Shown piece by piece: positions 41,401-49,087 of a stretch of DNA of 64,000 bases (its first letter is position 1; the number at the start of each line of letters is the position of its first letter). The notes under the pieces were generated by a model. That model made no database searches, was not told where the DNA came from, and saw only the letters and a program-made list of their open reading frames with translations. Origin of the DNA: JAUWOY01 sp034431315 (GTDB taxonomy: Bacteria; Chloroflexota; Anaerolineae; VGOG01); assembly GCA_034431315.1 (NCBI GenBank), contig DAOUDK010000032.1, positions 4,822-68,821 of the forward strand. The letters run 5' to 3'. The position numbers and the translations under genes were made by a program.

Positions 41401-43019
41401 AGGAGGGGATCAAGGAGAAGATTGAGGCCCACGGCCTGAACCGGGTGGTCGTCGCCTCGTGCTCGCCCCGTACCCACGAGCCTCTGTTCCAGGAAACTAT
41501 CCGCGAGGCGGGGCTGAACCCCTACCTGTTCGAGATGGCCAACATCCGCGACCAGTGCTCGTGGGTGCACATGCACCAGCCGCAGGCAGCCACGGAGAAA
41601 GCCAAGGACCTGGTGCGCATGGCGATGGCCAAAGCGCGGGGGCTCGCTCCCCTGCCCAGATACCTGCTGGACGTCATCCCGCGCGGTCTGGTCATCGGCG
41701 GGGGGCTGGCCGGGATGACGACCGCCTTGGCCCTGGCCGACGCCGGTTTTGAAACCTTTCTGGTGGAGAGGGACAGGGAGCTGGGCGGGATACTGCGCCG
41801 CATCCACTACACCCTGGAGGAAAAAGGGATACAGACTTATCTGAGGGAGTTGGTGGACAGGGTGCAGGCCCACCCCTTGATCCAGGTGTTCACCGAGGCC
41901 CAGATCGAGGACATCGCCGGCTACGTGGGTAACTTCCGTACTACCCTGGCCTCCGGAAACGGCCGGACCGAGCCGGTGACGCTGGAGCACGGGGTGGTCA
42001 TCGTGGCCACTGGCGGGCAGGAGTACAGGCCGACGGAATACCTGTACGGAGAAGACCCGCGGGTGGTCACCCAGTCGGAACTGGAGAAGCTGTTGGTAAA
42101 CTGGGAAACTAGTAAGTTGGTAAATTGGGAAACTGGTAAATTGGGAAACCAGTCTACCAATCTACCAATCTACCAATCTACCAATCTACCAAAGTCAGTG
42201 GTGATGATCCAATGTGTAGGCTCCCGCAACGGAGAGCACCCCTATTGCAGCCGCACCTGCTGTGGCGAAGCCATCAAGAACGCCCTGAAGATCAAAGAGG
42301 TCAGCCCCGACGCGGACATATTCGTGCTGTACCGCGACGTTAGGACCTACGGCTTCAAGGAGGACTTCTATCGAGAGGCCAGGGAGCGCGGGGTGATCTT
42401 CGTCCCCTACGACGAGGATAGGAAGCCCGAAGTTGTCAGGGAAAACGATGCCGGCAAGGAAGTTCTGAGGGTGAGGGTTTGGGATTCGGCGGCGGGCGAG
42501 GAGCTGGTTATTGACGCCGACCTGCTGGCCCTGAGCGTGGCCATCGTGCCGTCGTCAGGGAACAGGGTTCTGGCCCAGATGCTCAAGATACCGCTGAACG
42601 ATGACGGCTTCTTCCTGGAGGCACACGTCAAGCTGCGGCCGGTGGACTTCGCCACCGGGGGGGTGTTCGTCTGCGGGCTGGCCCACGCCCCCAAGTTTAT
42701 GGACGAGACCATCGCCCAGGCCAACGCCGCCGCCTCGCGAGCCCTCACCGTGCTGACCAAGGAGAAGATCGAAGCCGAGGGGATCATCCCCAGGGTCAAC
42801 ATCGCTCGCTGTAGCGCCTGCGGCCTGTGCGAGTTGGTGTGCGCCTACAAAGCGGTGGAGGTAATCCTGGTGGATGAGCGGCGCGGCATTATGGCCGCGC
42901 AGGTCAACGAGGCTTTGTGCAAGGGCTGTGGGGCCTGTGCGGCTGGCTGCCGCAGCGGGGCCATTGACCTGCAAGGCTTCACCGACGCCCAGATCGTGGC
43001 CGCCATCAATGCGCTTTAG
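38445..43019 (+). CDS. hdrA: Giant HdrA-type flavoprotein with inserted GltD-like domain
   Basis: A 1524-residue fusion. Residues 1-105 are an HdrA FAD start (VVGGGIGGIQASLDL) with TFPTNDCAMCILSPKL and CTGCDDCAAVCP. Residues about 155-600 are a GltD/NfnB-like NAD(P)H-FAD domain (CRDACPAGQRAQGYI, CGRICNHRCEDAC, IIGAGPCGLTTAQDL, VVGAGDVAMDVARTA). HdrA resumes at about 630 with CLACGICSECLQC. A second HdrA N-terminal domain (FICSCGLNIGGVV) lies at about 940 and a third flavin fold (VIGGGLAGMTTALAL) at about 1082. A C-terminal 2[4Fe-4S] pair, CSACGLCELVC and CKGCGACAAGC, ends the protein. A repeat-encoded insert lies near 1220-1250. The start at 38445 lacks a strong RBS. It heads a seven-gene-plus operon and probably bifurcates electrons between NAD(P)H, ferredoxin and a disulfide-type acceptor. 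Confidence 0.88.
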   Translation: MSDERGEADNVIGAVMVVGGGIGGIQASLDLAESGFKVYLVESSPSIGGVMAQLDKTFPTNDCAMCILSPKLVECGRHLNIEVMTYAELENIEGEPGDFTVRVRQHPRYVDVDECTGCDDCAAVCPIRRPDQFNVGLSERRAVYKPYPQAIPNAYAIEKRGVAPCRDACPAGQRAQGYIALIHEGRYEDALRVIKEDNPFPGICGRICNHRCEDACSRGKLDEPINIRALKRVVTDKIYAHPRVVPEPAERKFEERVAIIGAGPCGLTTAQDLCKLGYGATVFEALPVAGGMLRVGVPEYRLPSWIVDREVQDIVDLGVELRLNTSVDNLDDVFAEGFDAVLIAVGAHEGVRLPIPGANLEGVLINTTFLRDVRLGNPPELGKQVAVVGAGDVAMDVARTAVRLGSDVHVYYRRTREEATADEEEMRHAEEEGVVFHWQVTPVEIVGDGNGRVTGMKCVRTEQGLPDESGRRRPVPIPGSEHFVPGDNIILSVGQRAGLAFIPESAGVEITKWSTVTVDPNTLVTTRPGVFAAGDATTGTAFIIDAIAAGHRVAESIHRYLRGEELEPPPSPKLPVVDLTRTEIEERVARGEIGVQPRVPMDELSVEERLSTFKEVTAGYTDEQAQKEAARCLACGICSECLQCVYACQKHCIDHNMQEEVVELQVGAVVLTLGLETMPGDVRPEFGYGRYPNVMTSIEFERLLSASGPFKGRVQRPSDGDIPTRIAFIQCVGSRDAASGRGYCSSVCCMYTTKEAVVAKEHMAQIEPTIFYMDMRAYGKDFDKYIERAQEEYGVRYVRHMISSIKEDPHTNNLLLRYEAEPVLAVGPGNGEMVEEEFDLVVLSVGLEPSPRTKELADRLGVELNSYGFCQTDSLSPLSTSRPGIFVCGAFSAPKDIPETVMQASGAAAAAGGLLASARGTLVKKKEYPPERDIRGEPPRIGVFICSCGLNIGGVVNVPEVVDYARTLPNVVYAENNLYTCSQDTQEGIKEKIEAHGLNRVVVASCSPRTHEPLFQETIREAGLNPYLFEMANIRDQCSWVHMHQPQAATEKAKDLVRMAMAKARGLAPLPRYLLDVIPRGLVIGGGLAGMTTALALADAGFETFLVERDRELGGILRRIHYTLEEKGIQTYLRELVDRVQAHPLIQVFTEAQIEDIAGYVGNFRTTLASGNGRTEPVTLEHGVVIVATGGQEYRPTEYLYGEDPRVVTQSELEKLLVNWETSKLVNWETGKLGNQSTNLPIYQSTNLPKSVVMIQCVGSRNGEHPYCSRTCCGEAIKNALKIKEVSPDADIFVLYRDVRTYGFKEDFYREARERGVIFVPYDEDRKPEVVRENDAGKEVLRVRVWDSAAGEELVIDADLLALSVAIVPSSGNRVLAQMLKIPLNDDGFFLEAHVKLRPVDFATGGVFVCGLAHAPKFMDETIAQANAAASRALTVLTKEKIEAEGIIPRVNIARCSACGLCELVCAYKAVEVILVDERRGIMAAQVNEALCKGCGACAAGCRSGAIDLQGFTDAQIVAAINAL
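42098..42195. repeat. Short-repeat array inserted in frame in hdrA
   Basis: GGTAAATTGGGAAACT units followed by CTACCAAT octamers, translated as NWETSKLVNWETGKLG...NLPIYQSTNLP between two conserved HdrA strands. The two unit types are complementary, so the DNA can fold into a hairpin. Confidence 0.8.
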
Positions 43020-43046
43020 CAACACGCAACACGTCAGGGAGAAGAT

Positions 43047-43487
43047 ATGTCTGTCGAGGTTGAGCCACAGACCAATTGGGAACCCAGGATCATCGCCTTT
43101 CTGTGCAACTGGTGCAGTTACGCCGGGGCCGACCTGGCTGGCATCAGCCGCATCCAGTACCCGCCCAACGTCCGCATCGTACGCGTCCCCTGCTCGGGCC
43201 GGGTTAACCCGCTGTACATCATCAAGAGCCTGCAGCACGGCGCCGACGGGGTGCTGGTCTCGGGCTGCCATCCCGGCGATTGCCACTACATCAGCGGAAA
43301 CTACTACGCCCGCCGGCGGTTCGCCCTCCTGAAGAATCTGCTCGAGTTCGTGGGGATCGAGCCCGGCCGGGTGAACTTCTCGTGGGTGTCGGCCGCCGAG
43401 GGGGAGAAGTTCTCGCAGGTGGTTAAAGATGTAGTTGAGACGGTGAAGGCCCTTGGCCCGGCGGAGAGGTTGGTAAAGGGCAAGTAA
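43047..43487 (+). CDS. mvhD: FlpD/MvhD electron-transfer subunit
   Basis: A 146-residue [2Fe-2S]-type subunit. FLCNWCSYAGADLAG, VPCSGRVNPLYI and SGCHPGDCHYISGN are the conserved cysteine motifs that hand electrons to HdrA. GGGAG lies before the ATG. It follows hdrA by 27 bases (CGCAACA heptamers). Its natural downstream partner, the FrhB-like gene, is displaced by an inserted toxin-antitoxin pair. Confidence 0.9.
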   Translation: MSVEVEPQTNWEPRIIAFLCNWCSYAGADLAGISRIQYPPNVRIVRVPCSGRVNPLYIIKSLQHGADGVLVSGCHPGDCHYISGNYYARRRFALLKNLLEFVGIEPGRVNFSWVSAAEGEKFSQVVKDVVETVKALGPAERLVKGK

Positions 43488-43508
43488 TGATAGGCTGGGA
43501 GGAAAAAG

Positions 43509-43811
43509 ATGGAGACAACGGCGACAATCACGGTCCAGGAGTTCGATAGAGGTGTACTGGCCTTCCTCAAATTCCTAGAGAGAGCCCCCCAACAAGTTGA
43601 TCAGGCTAGACTGGGGAGGGCGAAGAGGGATATTGAGGAGCTGAGGCTTGAGGCTCTGGCCGCTGAGGTGCGAGCGAAGCATCCTGACATTGAGATTGAC
43701 TACGACTTGCTCAGATCGGTTGGCATTGATGAGGATATTCCCATCGAGGATGAAATGGGATATTTAGCAAGCGTATTGGAGGAAGTCTACGGATATGCCG
43801 GCCTTGATTGA
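43509..43811 (+). CDS. Probable antitoxin of a PIN toxin
   Basis: A 100-residue acidic, mainly helical protein with GGAGG before the ATG. It overlaps the PIN-domain gene by 17 bases, the usual coupled arrangement of VapBC-like pairs. I cannot assign a DNA-binding fold with certainty. The N-terminal TATITVQEFDRGVLAFLKFLE might be the dimerising strand-helix and the C-terminal DEDIPIEDEMGYLASVLEE the toxin-binding tail. Confidence 0.6.
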   Translation: METTATITVQEFDRGVLAFLKFLERAPQQVDQARLGRAKRDIEELRLEALAAEVRAKHPDIEIDYDLLRSVGIDEDIPIEDEMGYLASVLEEVYGYAGLD

Positions 43812-44220
43812 TGTTAACATCTTCGAAGACGTAGTCAGACGGCGGCAGAATTGGGAGAGTAGCTACGCCGTACTAAAGCACTTTCGAGATCCAAAATCAG
43901 AGGGTTGTGTCGCAGCCTGGACGGTGGCGGTCATCTATTATTTCCGCCGGCGGTTGGGCGATGCCAAGGCCAGACAAGAAACGAAGCGAGTCACCAGGGA
44001 GCTAAAAATTCTTGATTTCTCAGCGGAGGTGGTGGACTTAGCCCTTGCCGACCGGCGCTTTTCGGGTTTCGAGGATGCTATCCAGTTCCACACGGCCAAG
44101 TTGAACAACGTTGATACCATCATAACCAGGAACGTCAGGCATTTTCGAGTGGTGAAGGATGAGATCGCCATCTTGACGCCGGAGGAGTTCCTGGCGAAGG
44201 AAAAACTTGCTTCCGAGTGA
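43795..44220 (+). CDS. PIN-domain ribonuclease toxin (VapC-like)
   Basis: A 141-residue protein. PALIDVNIFEDVV supplies the first acidic residue, FSGFEDAIQFHTA the central acidic pair and DTIITRNVRHFR the last acidic motif, the metal-binding set of PIN nucleases. It probably cleaves RNA when free of antitoxin. It is located inside the second Hdr operon between mvhD and the FrhB-like gene on the same strand, so expression of the downstream subunits may pass through it. Confidence 0.75.
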   Translation: MPALIDVNIFEDVVRRRQNWESSYAVLKHFRDPKSEGCVAAWTVAVIYYFRRRLGDAKARQETKRVTRELKILDFSAEVVDLALADRRFSGFEDAIQFHTAKLNNVDTIITRNVRHFRVVKDEIAILTPEEFLAKEKLASE

Positions 44221-44241
44221 TGGTTCTAGGAGCGGTGAGGT

Positions 44242-45192
44242 ATGGGAGACCTTTCTCCACAGCTAAGAGAGGTGGCGAGATCACTTCTCCGCGATGAGAA
44301 AGTTGACCTGATAATTGGATACGAAAAGGGATCCTTACCCCTTCGTACTAGTCCCTGCTTTATCAGAAGCCCTGATGAAGCGGAGAGGCTGGTGTGGAAT
44401 CCCTGTTGCGAGAACAACCTGGCCACGTACCTTCACCGCGCAACGGGCAAAGTGGGGATTGTGGCCAAAGGGTGCGATGCGCGCTCCATCGTCGGCGAGA
44501 TCGTGGAGCGGCAGATCGCCAGAGAGGACGTCATCGTCATCGGTGTGCCCTGCCAGGGGGTGATAGATCGCGCCAAGATTGAGGCGCAGTTGGACGGGCG
44601 CGAGGTGCTGGAAGCGGACGTCAGCGAAGGGGTGATCACCCTGCGCGGCGAGGGTTTTGAGGAGACGCTGGACCTGGGCAACGTGCTGCGCGATGGCTGC
44701 GCCACGTGCCGCCATCGGAATCCCCCCCTGTACGACGTGTTCATCGGCGAGCCGGTGCCAGAGGTGGAAGACGCCGACGAGTATGCGGCGGTGCGAGCGC
44801 TGGAGGCCCAGACCGCAGACGAGCGATGGGCCTACTTCGCCAATGAGTTCAGTCGCTGCATCCGCTGCTACGCCTGCCGGGAGGCCTGCCCGTGCTGCTA
44901 CTGCGCCGAGTGTTTCGTGGATCAAACTCAGCCCTGCTGGTTCGGTAAGGGCGACGACCTGTCGGACGTGATGGCCTTTCACATAGTGCGCGCCTATCAC
45001 GTCGCCGGGCGATGCCTGGATTGCGGAGCCTGCGTCCGCGCCTGTCCGATGCACATTGACCTGCGAGCGCTGGTGAAGAAGCTGGAGAAGGACGTGCGCG
45101 AGTTGTACGGTTACGAGGCGGGCCTGCATCTGGAAACCGTACCAGCCCTGGCCACGTTCCGGCCAGATGACCCGCAGGAGTTTATCAAATAG
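44242..45192 (+). CDS. FrhB/FlxC-like iron-sulfur flavoprotein subunit
   Basis: A 316-residue protein corresponding to the second half of the fusion at 24382-25866. KGCDARSIVGEI, GVPCQGVID and DGCATCRHRNP are FrhB-type cysteine motifs. CIRCYACREACP, CYCAECF and CLDCGACVRACP add [4Fe-4S] clusters. It links the FlpD and sulfhydrogenase-beta-like subunits. The ATG has GGTGAGGT upstream. It begins 22 bases after the PIN toxin. Confidence 0.85.
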   Translation: MGDLSPQLREVARSLLRDEKVDLIIGYEKGSLPLRTSPCFIRSPDEAERLVWNPCCENNLATYLHRATGKVGIVAKGCDARSIVGEIVERQIAREDVIVIGVPCQGVIDRAKIEAQLDGREVLEADVSEGVITLRGEGFEETLDLGNVLRDGCATCRHRNPPLYDVFIGEPVPEVEDADEYAAVRALEAQTADERWAYFANEFSRCIRCYACREACPCCYCAECFVDQTQPCWFGKGDDLSDVMAFHIVRAYHVAGRCLDCGACVRACPMHIDLRALVKKLEKDVRELYGYEAGLHLETVPALATFRPDDPQEFIK

Positions 45193-45232
45193 TCCCCAGT
45201 CCTTGGTCCTCAGTCCTTAGTCCGGAGAGCCG

Positions 45233-46246
45233 ATGAGTAACAGACTAATAGGCAAGAACGTCATAAGAAATTTCCTTGATGACCTGCTCAAGGCGCACCG
45301 GCTGTTCGCTCCCGTCAAGCGGGCCGGCCTGGTCAGCTTCGAGCCCATCAGCGGGGGGGATGAGGCCCTCCTGGATTTCCGCAACTCCAAGCGGGCACCC
45401 AAGGAGATCTTCTTCCCCTGCTCGGAGATGCTGTTCGCCTACCAGGAGGGCGAGATCACCGTCGTACCCCTGCCAGACGAGCGGAGGGTAGTCTTCGGCA
45501 TTCGGCCCTGTGACGCCAGAAGCCTGATCCTACTGGACAAGGTGTTCGACGCGCCCGATTACCAGGACCCCTACTACTTGACCCGGCGGGAGAACACCAT
45601 GATCATCGGGCTGGGCTGTAACCTGCCCCTGAGCACCTGCTTCTGCACCGCCCTCGGCGAGGGGCCTTTCGCTGTGAATGGGCTGGACCTGCTGTTCACC
45701 GACCTGGGCGACCGTTACCTGGCGGAGGCTATCACCGAGCGAGGGGAGGCGCTGGTGGCCGGCAGCCCCCACTTCCGCCAGGCAGAGGCAGCGGACGTGA
45801 ATCTGAAAGCAGAGATCGCCGCCCGCGCCCAGCAGGCGGTCTCGGGGCCGAGCGTGGAGGGGGTCAAAGAGCAGTTGGACAAGATGTACGACGACCCCTT
45901 CTGGGACGAGCTGCACGAGAAGTGCCTGGGGTGCGCGGTGTGCACCTATCTGTGTCCCACCTGCCACTGCTTCGACATCGTGGACGAGGCGGTAAACGCC
46001 CAGGGGCGGCGGGTGCGGAACTGGGATTCCTGCCAGTTCCCCCTGTTCACCCTCCACGCCTCGGGCCACAACCCCCGGCCGTCGGGCAGGGAGCGGATGC
46101 GGCAGCGGATGATGCACAAGTTCAGGTACTTCGTCGAGAACTTCGGGGAAGTGGCCTGCGTGGGCTGCGGCCGCTGTGTGCGCGAGTGCCCGGTGAATAT
46201 GGACCTTCGAGAACTGCTCAACGCCATCCGATTACGGAATAGCTGA
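45233..46246 (+). CDS. Iron-sulfur subunit (FlxB/sulfhydrogenase-beta/AsrA type)
   Basis: A 337-residue paralogue of the protein at 23361-24365. FGIRPCDARSLILLD and CNLPLSTCFCTALG form the N-terminal cysteine domain; CLGCAVCTYLCPTCHCFD and CVGCGRCVRECPVNMD bind two [4Fe-4S] clusters. GGAGA precedes the ATG. The 40-base gap upstream consists of AGTCCTT heptamers. Confidence 0.88.
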   Translation: MSNRLIGKNVIRNFLDDLLKAHRLFAPVKRAGLVSFEPISGGDEALLDFRNSKRAPKEIFFPCSEMLFAYQEGEITVVPLPDERRVVFGIRPCDARSLILLDKVFDAPDYQDPYYLTRRENTMIIGLGCNLPLSTCFCTALGEGPFAVNGLDLLFTDLGDRYLAEAITERGEALVAGSPHFRQAEAADVNLKAEIAARAQQAVSGPSVEGVKEQLDKMYDDPFWDELHEKCLGCAVCTYLCPTCHCFDIVDEAVNAQGRRVRNWDSCQFPLFTLHASGHNPRPSGRERMRQRMMHKFRYFVENFGEVACVGCGRCVRECPVNMDLRELLNAIRLRNS

Positions 46247-46271
46247 CTGCAGGACACGGAATCAAGCCAAA

Positions 46272-47147
46272 ATGGACTACTCCGAAATACGCAACACGCA
46301 ACACCCAACACGCAATCCATACCTGCCCTATCCGGTTGTCATCCGAAAGATCACTGACGAGAACGAGGCCCGAGACATCAAGACCTTCGAGCTCGTTTTC
46401 CGCGACGACGCGGACAGGGATAGCTTCATGTTTCGATGCGGCCAGTTTGCCGAGCTGTCGGTGCTGGGGGCGGGGGAGTGCCCCATTGGCATCGCCTCCT
46501 CGCCGATGGAGACGGGGTACGTTCAGTTCACCATCAAGCGGACGGGGGTGGTGACCAGCGCCCTGCACAACTGCGAGGAGGGGGCGACCATTGGGGTGAG
46601 GGGCCCCTACGGTAACGGCTTCCCGATGGACATGCTGGAGGGGAGCAACGTGGTCATCGTCGCCGGCGGATTCGCCTTCACCACCCTGCGCTCGCTGACC
46701 AAGTACATCCTGCACCCCGAAAACCGGGCACGCTTCGGGGATCTCATCGTCATCTACGGCGCCCGCAGCCCAGGAGAGCTGATCTACAAATACGATCTCG
46801 AAGCCTGGGCTGGACGAGATGACTTGCAGCTCTACGTGACGGTGGACGAAGGAGACGAGGGCTGGACCGGACTGGTCGGGTACGTGCCCACCATCCTCAA
46901 GGAGGTGGCCCCCAGTTCGGACAACGCCGTGGCCGTGGTCTGTGGCCCGCCCATCATGATCAAGTTCTCCATCCCCGTTCTCAACGAGCTAGGCTTCCCG
47001 CCAGGCCGGATCATCAATTCGCTGGAGATGCGCATGAAGTGCGGTATCGGGAAGTGTGGGCGCTGCAACATAGGCAACAAGTACGTGTGCAAGGACGGGC
47101 CGGTGTTCACCCTCGAGGAACTGCAGAACATGCCCGGGGAATACTAA
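46272..47147 (+). CDS. FAD/NAD(P)-binding oxidoreductase subunit (FlxA/sulfhydrogenase-gamma type)
   Basis: A 291-residue paralogue of 22503-23351: MFRCGQFAELS, VVIVAGGFAFTTL, CGPPIMIKF and the [2Fe-2S] loop CGIGKCGRCNIGNKYVC. It connects the complex to NAD(P)H. The first residues NTQHPTRNP are encoded by CGCAACA heptamers, and no clear RBS precedes the ATG at 46272, so translation may start a little further in or be coupled. Confidence 0.87.
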   Translation: MDYSEIRNTQHPTRNPYLPYPVVIRKITDENEARDIKTFELVFRDDADRDSFMFRCGQFAELSVLGAGECPIGIASSPMETGYVQFTIKRTGVVTSALHNCEEGATIGVRGPYGNGFPMDMLEGSNVVIVAGGFAFTTLRSLTKYILHPENRARFGDLIVIYGARSPGELIYKYDLEAWAGRDDLQLYVTVDEGDEGWTGLVGYVPTILKEVAPSSDNAVAVVCGPPIMIKFSIPVLNELGFPPGRIINSLEMRMKCGIGKCGRCNIGNKYVCKDGPVFTLEELQNMPGEY

Positions 47148-47215
47148 TCGGTTCCTAATCAATTGCGGATTGGCGATTGCGGATTGCGGAATGAAGAACC
47201 CGAAATGGAGGGACA

Positions 47216-48679
47216 GTGGCGATAACGTATCGGGGCGAGTTGGCCCGCCAGGTTCAAGAGGCGTGCGGCGAAAACGTTTATCTGTGCTATCAATGCAAAA
47301 AGTGCACAGCCGGCTGCCCGGTGGCCGACTACTTTGACCTGACGCCGCACCGCCTGCTGCGAGCCGTGCAGTTCGGTCAGAAGGAGACAGTCCTCCGCTC
47401 CAGGACCATCTGGCTGTGCGCCGCCTGCGAGACCTGCTCCACCCGCTGCCCGCAGGGGGTAGACCTGCCGCGTATTATGGATGCCCTGAAGATCATGGCC
47501 GCGCGCGAGGGCGTCGAGCCGGCCGTGCGGCCTGTGCCTGCCTTCTACGCCGCGGCCCTGCGGGGCATCAAGCTCTTCGGGCGCATGTACGAGGCCGGAC
47601 TGATGGCCGAGCTGTACCTGCGCATGGCCTTGTCGGGCGACCTGGACCGCGAGCAGCTTTTCAGCAGGGACGTGCCGCTGGCCCTCAAGATGCTCAGGAT
47701 GGGCAAGCTCAAACCATTGCCGCCGCTGAGCCGTCGCGCGAAACACAGGCGAAAAACAGCCCCGGCCCCCGGGCGCCAGACAGTGGCCTACTATCCAGGT
47801 TGCAGCCTGCACAGCACGGCCATCGAGTACGATATGTCCACCAGGGCCATCGCCGAGGAGATCGGCCTGGAACTGGTCGAACCCAACGGCTGGGTATGCT
47901 GCGGCACCACACCCACCCACTCCACCGACCACCTCCTGTCCACGGTCATGCCCCTGAAGAGCCTGGCCCTCATCGAGCAGGACGGCCAATCGTACGTTAC
48001 CGTGCCCTGCCCCTCCTGCTTCATTCGCTTGCGCACCGCCATGCGCGACGTGGCCGCCGATCCTGAGCTGAGGGAGCAGGTGGTCGCCCAGACGAAGTAC
48101 ACCCCTTCGCCGGAGCTGACCGTGGATCACCTGCTGACCACCATCACCGAGCGGGTGGGGATTGAGAAGGTGGCCGCTGCCGTCACCCGGCCGCTGGAGG
48201 GGCTGAAGGTGGTGTGCTACTATGGATGTGTCATCACCCGCCCGCCGGAGCTCACCGGCGTGACGGATTACGAGTACCCGATGAGCATGGATCGTTTGGT
48301 GCAGGCCCTGGGGGGCGAGAGCCTGGATTGGTCGTACAAGACCGAGTGCTGCGGAGTGTCGCTGGTCTTCACCCAGTTGCCCATTGTCATGGACATGTGT
48401 CACAAGATACTGGACAATGCCAAGGAAGTGGGAGCGCAGGCCATCGTGGTGGCCTGTCCGCTGTGTCAGGCCAACCTGGACATGCGCCAGCGGCAGACAG
48501 GCGAGCAGTACGGCCAGGACTACGACCTGCCCATTCTGTATTTTACCCAGTTGATGGGCCTGGCCTTTGGCCTGGAGCCGTCCGCCCTCGGATTGGACAA
48601 ACACTTCGTCAGCGCCGAGCCCCTTCTGCAAAAGATCAGTCCACAGTCCACAGTCCATAGTCAAAGGACTAAAGGGTAG
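47216..48679 (+). CDS. HdrC-HdrB fusion (HdrD-like heterodisulfide-reductase subunit)
   Basis: A 487-residue fusion. The N-terminal HdrC part has CYQCKKCTAGCP and CAACETCSTRCP. Two CCG domains follow, YYPGCSLH...VCCG...CPSCF and YYGCVITRP...ECCGVSL...CPLCQAN, the noncubane-cluster ligands of HdrB. This is the disulfide-reducing (or alternative acceptor) end of the second Hdr complex; the first cluster lacks such a subunit. GTG start with GGAGGG upstream. The C-terminal SPQSTVHSQ is translated from CAGTCCA heptamers. Confidence 0.87.
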   Translation: MAITYRGELARQVQEACGENVYLCYQCKKCTAGCPVADYFDLTPHRLLRAVQFGQKETVLRSRTIWLCAACETCSTRCPQGVDLPRIMDALKIMAAREGVEPAVRPVPAFYAAALRGIKLFGRMYEAGLMAELYLRMALSGDLDREQLFSRDVPLALKMLRMGKLKPLPPLSRRAKHRRKTAPAPGRQTVAYYPGCSLHSTAIEYDMSTRAIAEEIGLELVEPNGWVCCGTTPTHSTDHLLSTVMPLKSLALIEQDGQSYVTVPCPSCFIRLRTAMRDVAADPELREQVVAQTKYTPSPELTVDHLLTTITERVGIEKVAAAVTRPLEGLKVVCYYGCVITRPPELTGVTDYEYPMSMDRLVQALGGESLDWSYKTECCGVSLVFTQLPIVMDMCHKILDNAKEVGAQAIVVACPLCQANLDMRQRQTGEQYGQDYDLPILYFTQLMGLAFGLEPSALGLDKHFVSAEPLLQKISPQSTVHSQRTKG

Positions 48680-48767
48680 GGATTGACGAGGGGCAGTTAG
48701 GGCTGGGACGGCTGATCGTCTCCCCGGCCAAGGTGCTGGCGCGGGTTTGAGGGCCAAAGAAAGATAG

Positions 48768-48800
48768 AGGCCGGGTTTCTCCCAGAAACCCGGCCTCTTT
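48768..48800. terminator. Bidirectional rho-independent terminator
   Basis: A 13-bp perfect stem AGGCCGGGTTTCT / AGAAACCCGGCCT with a CCC loop. It lies between the convergent second Hdr operon and the N-ATPase operon. Confidence 0.85.
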
Positions 48801-48819
48801 GCTCAACACAACCCTGTGC

Positions 48820-49070
48820 TCACCGCCAGCGTGCCCTGGGTAAAATGAAAGTGAACTTGCTCCCCCGGCCCAGTTCCGATTCCACCCAAACCTTCCCCCC
48901 GTAGTTCTCTATCGTGCATTTGACGATAGACAGGCCTATGCCGGTGCCCAGTGGGCAGACGGCCTTGGCGTTGATCGTACGATAGAACCCCTCAAAACCG
49001 GCTTCATTTGATCCGGATCAGCCCTCACCAGCGGCAGGTCGGGAACGATGTCAACGCTCAAGAACTTCAT
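48820..49070 (-). pseudogene. Histidine-kinase remnant
   Basis: It starts MKFLSVDIVPDLPLVRADPD and loses the frame after DQMK; the other frame continues FYRTINAKA..GTGIGLSIVK...GGKVWVESELGRG..F to a stop. The N box to G1 region of the ATPase domain is deleted and only the G2 box and the end remain. Not functional. Confidence 0.75.
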
Positions 49071-49087
49071 AAGCACCTCTCTCAGCG

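Noticed and set aside
39501..41990. Very long minus-strand open frame (about 829 codons) opposite the giant hdrA
   Set aside because: It is the antisense shadow of a GC-rich real gene: arginine/histidine/glycine-rich composition, no RBS, and the plus strand carries unmistakable HdrA/GltD motifs.
47159..48757. Minus-strand open frame of about 532 codons opposite the HdrC-HdrB fusion
   Set aside because: Shadow frame; the plus strand has CCG domains and a proper start.
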